Origin: Tardiphaga sp. P9-11
GTDB taxonomy: Bacteria; Pseudomonadota; Alphaproteobacteria; Rhizobiales; Xanthobacteraceae
Direction of reading: 5' to 3'
DNA: 64,000 nt
Assembly (NCBI RefSeq): GCF_008329525.1
Contig: NZ_NPKQ01000004.1
Location: 124,001-188,000 of the forward strand
Shown: positions 16,684 to 26,531 of the stretch, one piece after another
Layout of the letters: each line of letters begins with the position of its first letter
Position numbering within the stretch: position 1 is the first letter of the stretch
The notes under the pieces: generated by a model
Databases searched by the model: none
Told to the model about the DNA's origin: nothing
What the model saw: only the letters and a program-made list of their open reading frames with translations
Position numbers and translations under genes: made by a program

Positions 16684-16908
16684 ATGGATTCCCTCAGCCT
16701 GTTTGGATTGTTCGCCGTCAGCGCCATGCTGGTCTGCTACGCGCTGGAGGCGCGCAGTCCGTGGTTTACGCTGGCCTTCGCCGGCGCCTGTGGGCTCGGA
16801 TCGCTTTACGGATTTCTGCAGGGCGCCTGGCCGTTCGGGCTGGTGGAGGCGATCTGGGCCGGTGTGGCGCTGCGCAAGTGGATGCTCATCCCCCGCGCAA
16901 CCGCATAG
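16684..16908 (+). CDS. Small two- to three-helix membrane protein, 74 aa
   Basis: A short hydrophobic protein starting MDSLSLFGLFAVSAMLVCYALEARSPWF, followed by two more hydrophobic stretches (LAFAGACGLGSLYGFLQGAW and FGLVEAIWAGVALRKW). The first stretch and charged residue pattern fit an integral membrane protein. It is of the kind often annotated as a conserved small protein in this family, but I cannot assign a function. ATG at 16684 is chosen because residues encoded upstream do not look like protein. Confidence 0.7.
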   Translation: MDSLSLFGLFAVSAMLVCYALEARSPWFTLAFAGACGLGSLYGFLQGAWPFGLVEAIWAGVALRKWMLIPRATA

Positions 16909-17045
16909 CTCGCGCGGGTGCGGCTGTGTTAGCTTGAGCATGGCTCGGCAATGACGCACATGCCACTTCCTCAAGTCTGTCTCAAGATAGTCACCGCTTT
17001 GCCGCTGGATTCAGAGGCATTGCCGCAAGAATCCGGAGATCCCCC

Positions 17046-18122
17046 ATGTGGCCCGACCGCCGACTGATCGACCTTTTCGGCACCGAATTTCCCATCGTGC
17101 AGGCGCCGATGGCCGGCGTGCAGGATGCCGACATCATGATCGGCGCAGCGGAGGGCGGCGCGCTGGCCTCGTTGCCGTGCGCAATGATCTCACCCGAGAA
17201 AGCCCGTGAGCAGATCAATATCGTGCGCCAGCGCGTCTCTGCGCCGGTCAACATGAATTACTTCTGCCATACCGCGGTCGACGCCGATCCCGCACGCGAG
17301 GCCAACTGGCGCAAGCGGCTGACGTCTTATTTCACCGAACTCGGGCTCGACCCGAATGCCGACATCAATGCGGCCAACCGCGCGCCGTTCGACGAGGCGA
17401 TGTGTGCGCTGGTGGAAGAATTGAAGCCAGAAGTGGTCAGCTTTCACTTCGGCCTGCCGGACCCGGCGCTCTTGAAGCGCATCAAGGCAGCCGGCTGTCG
17501 GGTCATCGCCTCTGCGACCATCGTCAAGGAGGCCGTGTGGCTCGAAGAGCGCGGCGTGGATGCAATCATTGCCCAGGGCGCGGAAGCTGGCGGTCATCGC
17601 GGAATGTTCCTGACCGAGGATATCGCCACGCAGCCCGGCCTGTTCGCGCTGCTGCCGCAGGTGGTGGATGCGGTGAAAGTGCCGGTGATCGCCGCAGGTG
17701 GCATCGCCGATGGACGCGGCATCGCGGCGGCCTTTGCGCTCGGTGCTGCGGGCGTGCAGATCGGCACGGCCTATTTGCGAACGCCCGAATCCAAGGTCAG
17801 CGGACCGGGCCGTGCAGCCTTGGCCGGCGCGTCGGACGCCTCGACGGTCATCACCAATGTCATGACCGGCCGTCCGGCCCGGGGCGTCATCAACCGCGTC
17901 ATGCGCGAGGTCGGGCCGGTCTCGCCCGATGCGCCTGCGTTCCCGCATTCGGCGACCGCGCTGGGGCCGCTGAAAGCGGCTGCAGAAAAGCTCGGCCGGG
18001 CCGATTTTACCAATCTCTGGGCTGGACAGTCGGTCGGAATGGGTAGCGAATTGCCTGCGGCGGAACTGACGCGCTCGCTGGCAGCGGCGGCGCTCGCCCG
18101 GATGGCTGAATTGCGAGGCTAG
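17046..18122 (+). CDS. Nitronate monooxygenase (NMO) family flavoprotein
   Basis: A 358-residue FMN-dependent TIM-barrel enzyme of the 2-nitropropane dioxygenase/NMO group, oxidising alkyl nitronates such as propionate-3-nitronate. The motifs are FPIVQAPMAGVQDADI at the N-terminus, AQGAEAGGHRGMF (catalytic His region), VPVIAAGGIADGRGIAAAFALGAAGVQIGTAYL (FMN phosphate site) and a C-terminal WAGQSVGMG. The length and motif order fit class I. It stands alone on the plus strand, 82 nt before gatC. Confidence 0.92.
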   Translation: MWPDRRLIDLFGTEFPIVQAPMAGVQDADIMIGAAEGGALASLPCAMISPEKAREQINIVRQRVSAPVNMNYFCHTAVDADPAREANWRKRLTSYFTELGLDPNADINAANRAPFDEAMCALVEELKPEVVSFHFGLPDPALLKRIKAAGCRVIASATIVKEAVWLEERGVDAIIAQGAEAGGHRGMFLTEDIATQPGLFALLPQVVDAVKVPVIAAGGIADGRGIAAAFALGAAGVQIGTAYLRTPESKVSGPGRAALAGASDASTVITNVMTGRPARGVINRVMREVGPVSPDAPAFPHSATALGPLKAAAEKLGRADFTNLWAGQSVGMGSELPAAELTRSLAAAALARMAELRG

Positions 18123-18204
18123 AAGGGCCGGGCGCCCGGCGGTTGCGGCGCAAAACCTCCGTCTGCTATATGGCAGGGAGATTTTGCTCCGAGGCCCTAT
18201 ATAG

Positions 18205-18492
18205 ATGTCAGTCGATGCTGCCACCGTTCGCCGGATCGCGCACCTTGCGCGGATCGCGGTCACTGATGCCGAGGTTCCCCATTTGCAGGGTGAACTGAAC
18301 GCGATGCTGGCCTTTGTCGAGCAATTGCAGGAAGTGAATGTCGACGGCGTCGAGCCGATGACCTCGGTGATGCCGATGGAAATGAAGAAGCGCGCCGATG
18401 TCGTCACTGACGGCGAGATCGTCGACGCGGTGACGGCGAATGCGCCGGAGTCCGAAGATCATTTCTTCCTGGTGCCGAAAGTCGTCGAGTAA
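18205..18492 (+). CDS. gatC: Asp-tRNA(Asn)/Glu-tRNA(Gln) amidotransferase subunit C
   Basis: A 95-residue subunit that stabilises the GatCAB amidotransferase, which makes Gln-tRNA(Gln) and Asn-tRNA(Asn) by transamidation. Family motifs are [28 protein letters not shown] and the C-terminal [27 protein letters not shown]. The length is normal. It is followed 31 nt later by a small cysteine-containing gene and then gatA. Confidence 0.96.
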   Translation: MSVDAATVRRIAHLARIAVTDAEVPHLQGELNAMLAFVEQLQEVNVDGVEPMTSVMPMEMKKRADVVTDGEIVDAVTANAPESEDHFFLVPKVVE

Positions 18493-18523
18493 TCGCGCAA
18501 GAACCGTTCGGACGGAAACCGCC

Positions 18524-18757
18524 ATGTGCCTGCTTTGCGACGATGAAAAGTCCTATCAGCTCTATATGGACTACCTCGACGAGATGGAGCGTCAGGGGAA
18601 GGTCAAGGATGTCGACGCGGCGATGGATGCCATCCTCGACAAGGTTCAGGCCGCACAGGAAGCTGACGACAAACTCCGTCGTGCCTCATCCAAAAAAGAC
18701 TTGCCCGAAAACGACAAGACGCTCTCTCCCTTCTTTTGCAGCCCGGTCAATAAATAG
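18524..18757 (+). CDS. Small conserved hypothetical between gatC and gatA, 77 aa
   Basis: An acidic, mostly helical 77-residue protein. It opens MCLLCDDE (a CxxC pair at residues 2 and 5), continues with YQLYMDYLDEMERQGKVKDVDAAMDAILDKVQAAQEADDKLRRAS, and has a third cysteine near the C-terminus (PFFCSPVNK). No known domain is recognised. The stop codon is immediately followed by the gatA ATG, so translation is probably coupled. The CxxC could hold metal or be redox-active (inference). Confidence 0.75.
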   Translation: MCLLCDDEKSYQLYMDYLDEMERQGKVKDVDAAMDAILDKVQAAQEADDKLRRASSKKDLPENDKTLSPFFCSPVNK

Positions 18758-20236
18758 ATGACAGATCTGACGTCGCTGACACTCGCCGAGGCGCGTGACG
18801 GCCTTGCGACCAAATCCTTCACGTCAGTTGAACTGACCGATGCGCATCTCAAGGCGATGGAAGCCGCGCGCGTGCTGAACGCCTATGTGCTGGAGACGCC
18901 GGATCAGGCGCGCGCCATGGCGCAGGCGGCGGATGCGAAGCTCGCCAAGGGCGAGGGCGGCTGGCTCGGTGGCGTGCCGCTGGGCATCAAAGATCTGTTC
19001 GCCACCAAAGGCGTGCGCACCACCGCATGTTCAAAAATCCTCGGCAACTTCGTGCCGCCTTACGAATCGACCGTGACCGCGCAGCTTTGGCGCGATGGCG
19101 CGGTCATGCTCGGTAAGCTCAACAATGATGAATTCGCCATGGGCTCGGCGAACGAGACTTCGTTCTTCGGTCCGGTGATCAATCCGTGGCGGCGTGACGG
19201 CTCCGACGTCAACCTGGTGCCCGGCGGTTCGTCCGGCGGTTCGGCTTCGGCCGTTGCCGCAGGTCTCTGCCTCGGCGCGACCGCGACCGACACTGGCGGT
19301 TCGATCCGCCAGCCTGCGGCCTTCGCCGGCATCGTCGGCATGAAGCCGACCTACGGCCGCTGCTCGCGCTGGGGTACGGTCGCTTTCGCATCCTCGCTCG
19401 ATCAGGCCGGGCCGATCGCGCGCACCGTGCGCGATACCGCGATCCTGATGCGCTCGATGGCTGGTTACGATCCCAAGGATTCCACCTCGGTCGATCGCGA
19501 AGTGCCGGATTACGAGGCTGCCATCGGCAAGTCCGTGAAGGGCATGAAGATCGGCATTCCCAAGGAATATCGCATCGACGGCATGCCGGCCGAGATCGAA
19601 AAGCTTTGGTCGGAAGGCGCCGCGCAGCTCAAGGCCGCCGGTGCCGAACTCGTCGACGTGTCGCTGCCGCATACCAAATACGCGCTGCCGGCCTATTACA
19701 TCGTGGCGCCGGCCGAAGCGTCGTCGAACCTCGCGCGCTATGACGGTGTGCGTTACGGCCTGCGCGTACCGGGCCGCAGCATCAGTGATATGTATGAGAA
19801 TACCCGCGCTGAAGGTTTCGGCGCGGAAGTGCGTCGCCGCGTGATGATCGGAACTTACGTTCTCTCTGCCGGCTATTACGACGCTTACTATCTGCGCGCG
19901 CAGAAGGTGCGGACGCTGATCAAACGCGACTTCGAGGAGTGCTTTGCCAAGGGCATCCACGCAATCCTGACGCCGGCGACACCCTCTGCGGCATTCGGTA
20001 TTGGCGAGAAGGGCGGCGCTGATCCGATCGAAATGTATCTCAACGATATTTTCACGGTGACGGTGAACATGGCGGGGTTGCCAGGCATTGCGGTTCCCGC
20101 AGGCAAGGACGCGCAGGGATTGCCGCTTGGGCTGCAACTCATCGGCCGTCCGTTCGACGAGGAGACGCTGTTCTCGCTCGGCGAAACCATCGAACAGGCA
20201 TCAGGGCGTTTCACGCCACCCAAGTGGTGGGCCTGA
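18758..20236 (+). CDS. gatA: Asp/Glu-tRNA amidotransferase subunit A
   Basis: A 492-residue amidase-signature enzyme that releases ammonia from glutamine for tRNA-dependent transamidation. The catalytic Ser-cisSer-Lys triad is visible: Lys in [10 protein letters not shown], and the glycine/serine-rich signature [36 protein letters not shown]. The length matches GatA. It is preceded with no gap by the small CxxC gene. gatB is 4.8 kb downstream, beyond four unrelated genes. Confidence 0.98.
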   Translation: MTDLTSLTLAEARDGLATKSFTSVELTDAHLKAMEAARVLNAYVLETPDQARAMAQAADAKLAKGEGGWLGGVPLGIKDLFATKGVRTTACSKILGNFVPPYESTVTAQLWRDGAVMLGKLNNDEFAMGSANETSFFGPVINPWRRDGSDVNLVPGGSSGGSASAVAAGLCLGATATDTGGSIRQPAAFAGIVGMKPTYGRCSRWGTVAFASSLDQAGPIARTVRDTAILMRSMAGYDPKDSTSVDREVPDYEAAIGKSVKGMKIGIPKEYRIDGMPAEIEKLWSEGAAQLKAAGAELVDVSLPHTKYALPAYYIVAPAEASSNLARYDGVRYGLRVPGRSISDMYENTRAEGFGAEVRRRVMIGTYVLSAGYYDAYYLRAQKVRTLIKRDFEECFAKGIHAILTPATPSAAFGIGEKGGADPIEMYLNDIFTVTVNMAGLPGIAVPAGKDAQGLPLGLQLIGRPFDEETLFSLGETIEQASGRFTPPKWWA

Positions 20237-20320
20237 CATCATCCGCGTGAAGTGTTGCGCGTTTGACATTGCGTTTTGCAATGCACTTGGCCATGCTTTG
20301 CCCATGAGCATGGCCCGCTG

Positions 20321-21418
20321 ATGAGCACTGACGACGGTCTCCCACCGACCCAGCAAGTCGACCAGATTCTGGGGTCGTCGAAGCTTGCCGCCGCGATCGA
20401 GAGCGATCGCTACAAACATCTGCTCGATCATGTTCCGGTTGCCGTCGCAGTGTCGTGCGGTTCCGCAGGCGAACAGCAGGTCGTCTACATCAACAAGGCG
20501 TTCGAAGCCTTGATGGCGGTGGCGCCCGCTGATGTCGAGGGACAGGGGTGGACCTGTCTTGACGGCTTTCTCAACGAAGACAATCAGGCCCAGACGCTCG
20601 GCGAAGCGATCCGCGACGGCGAGGATTTCATCGGCGTGTTCCGTCCCTCGATCCCGCTTGAGCGTCTCGTCATCGTCCAGGCCTATGCCTCGGTGATCGA
20701 GAGTGACGACGGCGTCGAGAATTTCCGGATCGTGGCACTGGTGGATGTCGGTGGCCGCGAGCGGGCGCAGATCGAGCAGTTCGAGAACCAGATCCGCGAC
20801 CGCGACATGCTGATGCGCGAATTACAGCATCGTGTGAAGAACAATTTGCAGCTCATCACGGCGCTGGTGCGGCTCGAAGCCCGCTCGGCAGCAGAAGGCG
20901 AGGCGGTGGCGCTCGCGCGGCTTGCCAGCCGTATCGATGCGCTGACGGTTTTGTACCGGACGCTGTCCGACGAGAACGCTGCAGCCGATATCGATCTCGG
21001 ACAGTATCTCGCCGATATCGCCAATGCGGTTATGGCTGCCAGCGCGACGGCGGATATCACGCTCGACCTGCAGGTCGGCTATTGCCCGATGTCGATCAAT
21101 ATCGCGATGCCGGCGGGACTGTTGGTCAATGAGATGCTCACCAACGCGCTGAAATACGCCTTCGTCGGCCGTGCCGGCGGTCAGATCAAACTGATCTGCA
21201 AGCTGGAAGGTGGCCATGTCACGGTGATCGTCGCCGATGACGGCGTTGGTCTTGCCGAAGGCCAGGAATGGCCGTCGCCGCGCAAGCTAGGTGCGTTGAT
21301 CCTGCAGACTCTGAAGGAGAATGCGTCGAACGTAATGTTCAATGCTGAGAGCATTCGCGGGCAGGGCAGCTGGTTCACGCTGGTATTCGATGCCGCGCCA
21401 AGCAGTCAGCCGAACTAG
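20321..21418 (+). CDS. PAS sensor histidine kinase, HisKA_2 type
   Basis: A 365-residue soluble sensor kinase. Residues about 30-140 form a PAS-like domain (HVPVAVAVSC...VVYINKAFEALM). The phosphoacceptor His170 lies in ELQHRVKNNLQLI, the HisKA_2 dimerisation motif, followed by an HATPase domain with N-box NEMLTNALKYAF and G-box DDGVGL. No membrane segment is present. The ATG at 20321 precedes MSTDDGLPPTQ. The cognate response regulator is not adjacent. Such kinases in this group often feed the general stress response, but nothing local shows that. Confidence 0.9.
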   Translation: MSTDDGLPPTQQVDQILGSSKLAAAIESDRYKHLLDHVPVAVAVSCGSAGEQQVVYINKAFEALMAVAPADVEGQGWTCLDGFLNEDNQAQTLGEAIRDGEDFIGVFRPSIPLERLVIVQAYASVIESDDGVENFRIVALVDVGGRERAQIEQFENQIRDRDMLMRELQHRVKNNLQLITALVRLEARSAAEGEAVALARLASRIDALTVLYRTLSDENAAADIDLGQYLADIANAVMAASATADITLDLQVGYCPMSINIAMPAGLLVNEMLTNALKYAFVGRAGGQIKLICKLEGGHVTVIVADDGVGLAEGQEWPSPRKLGALILQTLKENASNVMFNAESIRGQGSWFTLVFDAAPSSQPN

Positions 21419-21921
21419 GCTGAAGCCTCGCTGTTCGACAGGCCTGCAAGAAGTTTCGCGAGAAGATTGTTCAAACGCCGCTGCTCGTCTGCGTTGAGAG
21501 CCGATAAAACGGCGCGCTCATTCTCGACGTGCCGGTCGAGAAGGTCGTCGATCAGGGTTTTACCGGCGGTGGTCAGTACAACAAGGGTCCCGCGACGGTC
21601 GGTCGGATGCTTACGCCGTTTGATGAACCCGTTTTTTTCCAGTCGGTCGATACGGCTGGTCATCCCGCCCGATGAAATCATCAGGAACTCGTAAAGCTCC
21701 GTCGGCGTCAGCGCATAGGGCTTGCCCGAGCGGCGCAAGGTGGCGAGGACGTCGAATTCGCCTGGCTGCAAATTGAAGCTGGCGAACAGTGGGGTCAGCC
21801 GGTCGCGGCTGATTACCAGCGCGACCTCTTGCAGCCTACCCAGCACTTCCATCGGAAATGTATCGAGGTCGGGGCGCTCATTGCGCCATTGCCCCGCCGC
21901 GATTGCTGCACGATCTGCCAT
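21415..21921 (-). CDS. MarR-family transcriptional regulator
   Basis: A 168-residue winged-helix regulator. The central region reads FNLQPGEFDVLATLRRSGKPYALTPTELYEFLMISSGGMTSRIDRLEKNGFIKRRKHPTDRRGTLVVLT, the canonical MarR helix-turn-helix and wing. The stop codon overlaps the stop of the histidine kinase gene (shared CTAG). It diverges from an MFS transporter, with a MarR-like dyad 17 bp before its start, so it probably represses itself and the transporter (inference). Confidence 0.94.
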   Translation of the reverse strand: MADRAAIAAGQWRNERPDLDTFPMEVLGRLQEVALVISRDRLTPLFASFNLQPGEFDVLATLRRSGKPYALTPTELYEFLMISSGGMTSRIDRLEKNGFIKRRKHPTDRRGTLVVLTTAGKTLIDDLLDRHVENERAVLSALNADEQRRLNNLLAKLLAGLSNSEASA

Positions 21922-21937
21922 ACGTCATTCCTATATG

Positions 21938-21951
21938 TCTTGACGTTAAGA
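21938..21951. promoter_or_regulatory. MarR-type operator dyad
   Basis: TCTTGACGTTAAGA is a 14-bp inverted repeat with one mismatched pair. It lies 17 bp upstream of the marR-like ATG and about 115 bp upstream of the divergent MFS gene. The length and TCTT/AAGA ends resemble known MarR-family operators. It is a likely autoregulatory site. Confidence 0.5.
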
Positions 21952-22066
21952 TACTCGATGTCTAGATAATATCCCGAACGTTGCTTATCGCCAACGGTTT
22001 TCAAAGTCTCAAAGAGGTCGATCGTTATGCTCACGCCTGTCTTGTGCGTGCGGCGGGAGCGTTGAA

Positions 22067-23272
22067 ATGGACGTGCGCTGCGTCCCCGCCGGTTCATTGC
22101 TTCGCGCTGCAGCCATCCTTCTGCTGGCACTCAATCTACGTCCAGCCATAGCTGCCATCGGCCCGCTGCTCGACCTCATCGAGGCTTCCACCGGCCTGAC
22201 TCACACCGAAGCGAGCCTGCTGACGACTCTGCCTGTTTTGGTGATGGGACTCTGCGCCCTGTTCGGCGCTCATCTGCGACGTCTGCTCGGGGAACGCGGA
22301 GGCATCGCGATCGGGGCAGCGATCGTCTTCGTCGCGTGTCTTGCGCGCGTGGCGCTGACGGGAAGAGAAGGATTGATCTGGACCGCGATCCTGGTTGGCA
22401 TCGGCATCGCGCTGGTGCAAACGCTGCTACCGACCTTCATCAAACGCGAATTCCCGATGCAGAGCGGACGCATCATGGGGGTCTATACGACAGGCATCAT
22501 GGGCGGCGCGGCGATCGCCGCGGCAACGGCGGCGGGTCTTGCCGAGCATCTGGGATGGCCGGCCACGCTTGCGGTCTGGTGTATTCCTGCGGCTCTCGCA
22601 GTCCTGTTCTGGCTGATGGCAACATGGCGCGGGAAGGGCGGGATACCCTCGATCCCGCAGCCACGAACGGTCCATCCGCGATGCACATATTTATCATTCT
22701 GGCGCAGCCTTCGCGCCTGGGAGCTGCTTGTGTTTTTCGGAATAGGGACGGGCGCCTATACGCTCGTCCTCGCATGGCTTCCTCCTTTCTATACGGCGCT
22801 GGGATGGAGCCGCTCCGATGCAGGCTTCCTGCTTGGCGGTCTCACGATCACCGAAGTCGTGGCCGGGCTGATGGTCTCGGCCTTCATCGGACGCTTTCCC
22901 GATCGCCGCGGACCGCTCATCGTTGTTTTGGCACTGCTGCTGACGGGGCTCATCTGCCTGATCGCTGCACCACTGTCTTTGGCCGTCGTCGCCTGTGGCT
23001 TGCTGGGAACAGGCATTGGCGCACTGTTTCCGCTGTCGCTGATCCTCACGCTCGATCACATCGACGATCCCGCGCGCGCCGGGGAACTGGCGTCTTTCGT
23101 TCAAGGCGGCGGCTACATCATCGCCAGCGCCATGCCTCTGCTGGCGGGCATTCTGCGCGATCAATTCTCCGACCTGTCACAAGCCTGGATGGTGATGGCG
23201 GCCGGCGCGCTGCTCCCGATCGGCATGTCCACGCGTTTCTCGCCGGCGTCCTACCTGCGGCTCTCTCGATAG
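22067..23272 (+). CDS. MFS transporter, CynX/NimT-like
   Basis: A 401-residue major facilitator with 12 predicted hydrophobic segments. The N-terminus LLRAAAILLLALNLRPAIAAIGPLLDLIEASTGLTHTEASLLTTLP is the hallmark of the CynX/NimT (cyanate/2-nitroimidazole) subgroup. A central polar loop lies near residues 190-210. The substrate cannot be inferred. It is divergent from a MarR regulator, suggesting ligand-inducible efflux. Confidence 0.92.
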   Translation: MDVRCVPAGSLLRAAAILLLALNLRPAIAAIGPLLDLIEASTGLTHTEASLLTTLPVLVMGLCALFGAHLRRLLGERGGIAIGAAIVFVACLARVALTGREGLIWTAILVGIGIALVQTLLPTFIKREFPMQSGRIMGVYTTGIMGGAAIAAATAAGLAEHLGWPATLAVWCIPAALAVLFWLMATWRGKGGIPSIPQPRTVHPRCTYLSFWRSLRAWELLVFFGIGTGAYTLVLAWLPPFYTALGWSRSDAGFLLGGLTITEVVAGLMVSAFIGRFPDRRGPLIVVLALLLTGLICLIAAPLSLAVVACGLLGTGIGALFPLSLILTLDHIDDPARAGELASFVQGGGYIIASAMPLLAGILRDQFSDLSQAWMVMAAGALLPIGMSTRFSPASYLRLSR

Positions 23273-23351
23273 CTCCGTCTAACATCCGCCGCTCAGCCGG
23301 ATCGCGCTACCGTGTGACGCAGGCGGCTTGCCTTGTATTAACCATGATGCG

Positions 23352-23375
23352 GGCGCGGATGCTTCCATCCGCGCC
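23352..23375. terminator. Hairpin after the MFS gene
   Basis: A perfect 10-bp stem GGCGCGGATG / CATCCGCGCC with a CTTC loop, followed by GCTTTGC. It lies 79 nt after the MFS stop and before the patatin gene. It is a probable intrinsic terminator with a short T-tract. Confidence 0.5.
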
Positions 23376-23511
23376 GCTTTGCATAAATGCGTAATGATTT
23401 GGATTATGGTTTGTTTGAGCTTTCAGAGTGCACGGTGTTGCGGGGATCGGCTCCACCCTTCGGTCAGATCCGGGGACAGGTTTCGACTGAAAGCGTGCGA
23501 ACGGTAGACTT

Positions 23512-24894
23512 ATGACCTGGGTGCGCTCTATCGGTGTTGTCGTCACAATCTGCATCGTGCTGATTGGCTGTGCGTCGGTTCACAATATTCCGGTCAATAC
23601 GCCGGCGACCGATGGTGGGCTGGAGAAACTCAACGCGGGGTTCGATAGTTCCACAGTCGCGGGCGAGGTTCTCGTCGGTCTCGCATTTTCTGGAGGCGGC
23701 ACGCGGGCGGCGGCATTTTCCTTTGGCGTGCTCTCGGAAATGGAGCGGATCCCGGTTCGCGGCGCAGCGAGTTCGATGCTCGATCACGTTGATTTTGTGT
23801 CCGGCGTGTCCGGCGGCTCGGTGCTGGCAGCCTATTACGGGTTGAAAAAGCGTGTGGCGTTGTCGGACTTTCGTGAGCGCTTCCTGATCCGTAACGCGGA
23901 GGAGGGGCTTCAAACCAGCCTGTCGCTCGGCACCATCGGCCGCGCCTTCTCCGGTGGCGTCAATGACTCCGTTGGCTTCACCAAATGGCTCGATGCGAAT
24001 CTGTTCGAGGGAGCGACGTTCAGTCAGCTCCGCGCAGGCCGGCCGCGGGTCTGGATCAATGCCTCGGATATTTACAACCGGGTTCCGTTTATCTTTGATG
24101 CAACGGCATTCAGCGCGATCTGCAGCGACCTCGCCACCTATCCGATCTCCAATGCCGTAGCCGCGTCGGCTGCGGTACCGATTGCGTTTGCGCCGGCGGT
24201 GGTTCAGGCATTCCCCGGCACTTGCAACGATCCGTTGCCGTCCTGGATCAAGCGTGTCGCCGCCGATCGTACCGCTTCGCCGATGTTGAGTTCGTATGCG
24301 AAGGCGATCGTCCGCTACCGCGACGGCGCGGTGCCCTACATCAAGCTGCTCGATGGCGGGCTGGTCGACAATTATGGCGTTTCCGGCCTCACCATCGCGC
24401 GCGAGTCGTCGGAGACGCCCTATGGGCCGATTTCGCCGCAGCAGGCGGTGAAACTGCGGCGTGCGCTGTTTCTGGTGGTCGATGCCAAGGCCGGTCTTTC
24501 CGGCAACTGGGTGCAGACAGTGGAAGGACCGAGTGGAGTCGATCTGATCAAGGCTGCGGTCGATACCACCATGGATGCCAGCGTTGGCGCCAGCTACACC
24601 GCCTTCGATCGTACCATGACGGACTGGCAGAACTCGCTGGTGCGCTGGCGCTGCGGCCTGTCGGCGGCGGAGCGGGCGCGCTATGGCGCGCGTCCTGGCT
24701 GGAATTGCCGCGACCTCAAAATCTCCATCGGACGGTTAGGGTTCGATCAGCTTGAACCGGCGCGCGCGGCCGTTCTAGAGGCGGTCCCAACCCGTTTCTC
24801 GCTGCCGCAGGCGCAGGTCGATGAGGTCATCACTGCCGGCCGCGATGCACTGCGCGCCAATCCGACTTTCCGGGCATTTGCTGCGGGCATATAG
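23512..24894 (+). CDS. Patatin-like phospholipase, lipoprotein
   Basis: A 460-residue lipid acyl hydrolase anchored by a lipoprotein signal: the hydrophobic start ends in the lipobox LIGC with Cys20. Patatin motifs are the glycine-rich oxyanion loop SGGGTRAAAFSFG (about 60-72), the nucleophile elbow GVSGGS with Ser100, and the dyad Asp in LLDGGLVDNYGV (about residue 280). Both catalytic residues are intact. Patatins may hydrolyse phospholipids in the cell envelope or act on host lipids; no toxin-secretion genes are nearby. It precedes gatB by 98 nt. Confidence 0.9.
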   Translation: MTWVRSIGVVVTICIVLIGCASVHNIPVNTPATDGGLEKLNAGFDSSTVAGEVLVGLAFSGGGTRAAAFSFGVLSEMERIPVRGAASSMLDHVDFVSGVSGGSVLAAYYGLKKRVALSDFRERFLIRNAEEGLQTSLSLGTIGRAFSGGVNDSVGFTKWLDANLFEGATFSQLRAGRPRVWINASDIYNRVPFIFDATAFSAICSDLATYPISNAVAASAAVPIAFAPAVVQAFPGTCNDPLPSWIKRVAADRTASPMLSSYAKAIVRYRDGAVPYIKLLDGGLVDNYGVSGLTIARESSETPYGPISPQQAVKLRRALFLVVDAKAGLSGNWVQTVEGPSGVDLIKAAVDTTMDASVGASYTAFDRTMTDWQNSLVRWRCGLSAAERARYGARPGWNCRDLKISIGRLGFDQLEPARAAVLEAVPTRFSLPQAQVDEVITAGRDALRANPTFRAFAAGI

Positions 24895-24992
24895 GCGCGG
24901 CCGCGCCCGGGCTGTGTGATTGGGCTTGGGCATGGGCTTGAACACGCCGCAGGGGGTTTTCCCGCGCCCGTCATCGCGGTAGAAACCGCCCC

Positions 24993-26477
24993 ATGAACGC
25001 ACCTGTCAAACCTTCGAAGCTCATCAAAGGCGCCACCGGCGACTGGGAAATGGTCATTGGTCTGGAGATCCACGCCCAGGTCAATTCTCACGCCAAGCTG
25101 TTCTCCGGCTCGTCCACGGAGTTCGGTGGATCGCCGAACAGCCACGTGTCGCTGGTCGACGCAGCCATGCCAGGCATGCTGCCAGTCATCAACGAGGAAT
25201 GCGTCAAGCAGGCGGTCCGCACCGGTCTCGGGCTGAAAGCGCAGATCAACCGGCGCTCGACCTTCGACCGCAAGAACTACTTCTATCCGGACCTGCCACA
25301 GGGCTATCAGATCAGCCAATACAAGTCGCCGATCGTCGGCGAGGGCGAGGTCACGGTTGAGCTGTCCGACGGCGAGACCATCACCGTCGGTATCGAGCGC
25401 CTGCATCTCGAACAGGATGCCGGCAAGCTGGTGCATGACCAGAGCCCGACGCAGACTTTCGTCGATCTCAACCGGTCCGGCGTGGCGCTCATGGAGATCG
25501 TCTCCAAGCCTGACATGCGCTCGGCCGAACAGGCTCAGGCCTATGTGTCGAAGCTGCGCACCATCCTGCGCTATCTCGGCACCTGCGACGGCGACATGGA
25601 GAAGGGCAACCTGCGCGCCGACTGCAACGTCTCGGTTCGGAAGCCGGGCGATCCCTATGGCACCCGCTGCGAGATCAAGAACGTCAACTCGATCCGTTTC
25701 ATCGGCCAGGCCATCGACTATGAAGCCCGGCGCCAGATCGGAATCCTCGAGGATGGCGGTTCGATTGATCAGGAGACGCGGCTCTACGATCCCAACAAGG
25801 GCGAGACCCGGTCGATGCGCTCCAAGGAAGAGGCGCATGACTACCGCTATTTCCCGGACCCCGACCTGCTGCCGCTGGAATTCAGCGAGGACTATGTCGC
25901 CGCGCTGAAAGCGGAGCTGCCGGAACTGCCCGACGAGAAGAAGGCGCGTTTCATCGGCGCGTTCGGCCTGTCGGCCTATGACGCCGCCGTGCTGGTGGCC
26001 GAGCGCGAGAGTGCTGAGTTCTTCGAGACGACGCTCGCCGGGCTTGCCGACAAAGTGCGGGATGGCAAGCTCGCCGCCAACTGGGTGATCAATGAACTGT
26101 TCGGGCGCCTCAACAAGGAAGGCCAGGACATTGCGTCGTCACCGGTGTCGGCGGCGCAGATGGCCGCCATCGTCGATCTGATCGGGGAGGGCGTGATCTC
26201 CGGCAAGATCGCCAAGGACCTGTTCGAGATCGTCTGGCTTGATGGCGGTAACCCGCGCGCGCTCGTCGAAGAGCGCGGCATGAAGCAGGTGACGGACACC
26301 GGCGCCATCGAGAAGGTGGTCGATGACATCATTGCCGCCAATCCCGACAAGGTCGCGCAAGCGCAGGCCAAGCCGGCGCTGATGGGTTGGTTCGTCGGCC
26401 AGGTGATGAAGTCGTCCGGTGGCAAAGCCAATCCGCAGGTCGTCAACGACCTCCTGAAGAGCAAGCTCGGCATCTGA
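24993..26477 (+). CDS. gatB: Asp/Glu-tRNA amidotransferase subunit B
   Basis: A 494-residue subunit that phosphorylates the tRNA-bound carboxylate and receives ammonia from GatA. Motifs are [32 protein letters not shown] (metal/kinase region), [38 protein letters not shown] and [16 protein letters not shown]. The C-terminal GatB/YqeY domain (residues about 345-494) contacts tRNA. It is separated from gatCA by a kinase-MarR-MFS-patatin block. A strong terminator follows. Confidence 0.98.
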   Translation: MNAPVKPSKLIKGATGDWEMVIGLEIHAQVNSHAKLFSGSSTEFGGSPNSHVSLVDAAMPGMLPVINEECVKQAVRTGLGLKAQINRRSTFDRKNYFYPDLPQGYQISQYKSPIVGEGEVTVELSDGETITVGIERLHLEQDAGKLVHDQSPTQTFVDLNRSGVALMEIVSKPDMRSAEQAQAYVSKLRTILRYLGTCDGDMEKGNLRADCNVSVRKPGDPYGTRCEIKNVNSIRFIGQAIDYEARRQIGILEDGGSIDQETRLYDPNKGETRSMRSKEEAHDYRYFPDPDLLPLEFSEDYVAALKAELPELPDEKKARFIGAFGLSAYDAAVLVAERESAEFFETTLAGLADKVRDGKLAANWVINELFGRLNKEGQDIASSPVSAAQMAAIVDLIGEGVISGKIAKDLFEIVWLDGGNPRALVEERGMKQVTDTGAIEKVVDDIIAANPDKVAQAQAKPALMGWFVGQVMKSSGGKANPQVVNDLLKSKLGI

Positions 26478-26492
26478 CGATTGCCTTTCGAC

Positions 26493-26531
26493 GACAACGG
26501 CGCCGCGTTGAGCGGCGCCGTTGTCGTTTTG
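26493..26531 (+). terminator. Rho-independent terminator of gatB
   Basis: A perfect 15-bp stem (26493-26507 paired with 26513-26527) with a GTTGA loop and a following TTTT. It starts 16 nt after the gatB stop. Confidence 0.88.

Noticed and set aside
17190-18407. A 405-codon minus-strand frame opposite the nitronate monooxygenase and gatC
   Set aside because: Covers two clear genes on the other strand and has shadow-type composition.
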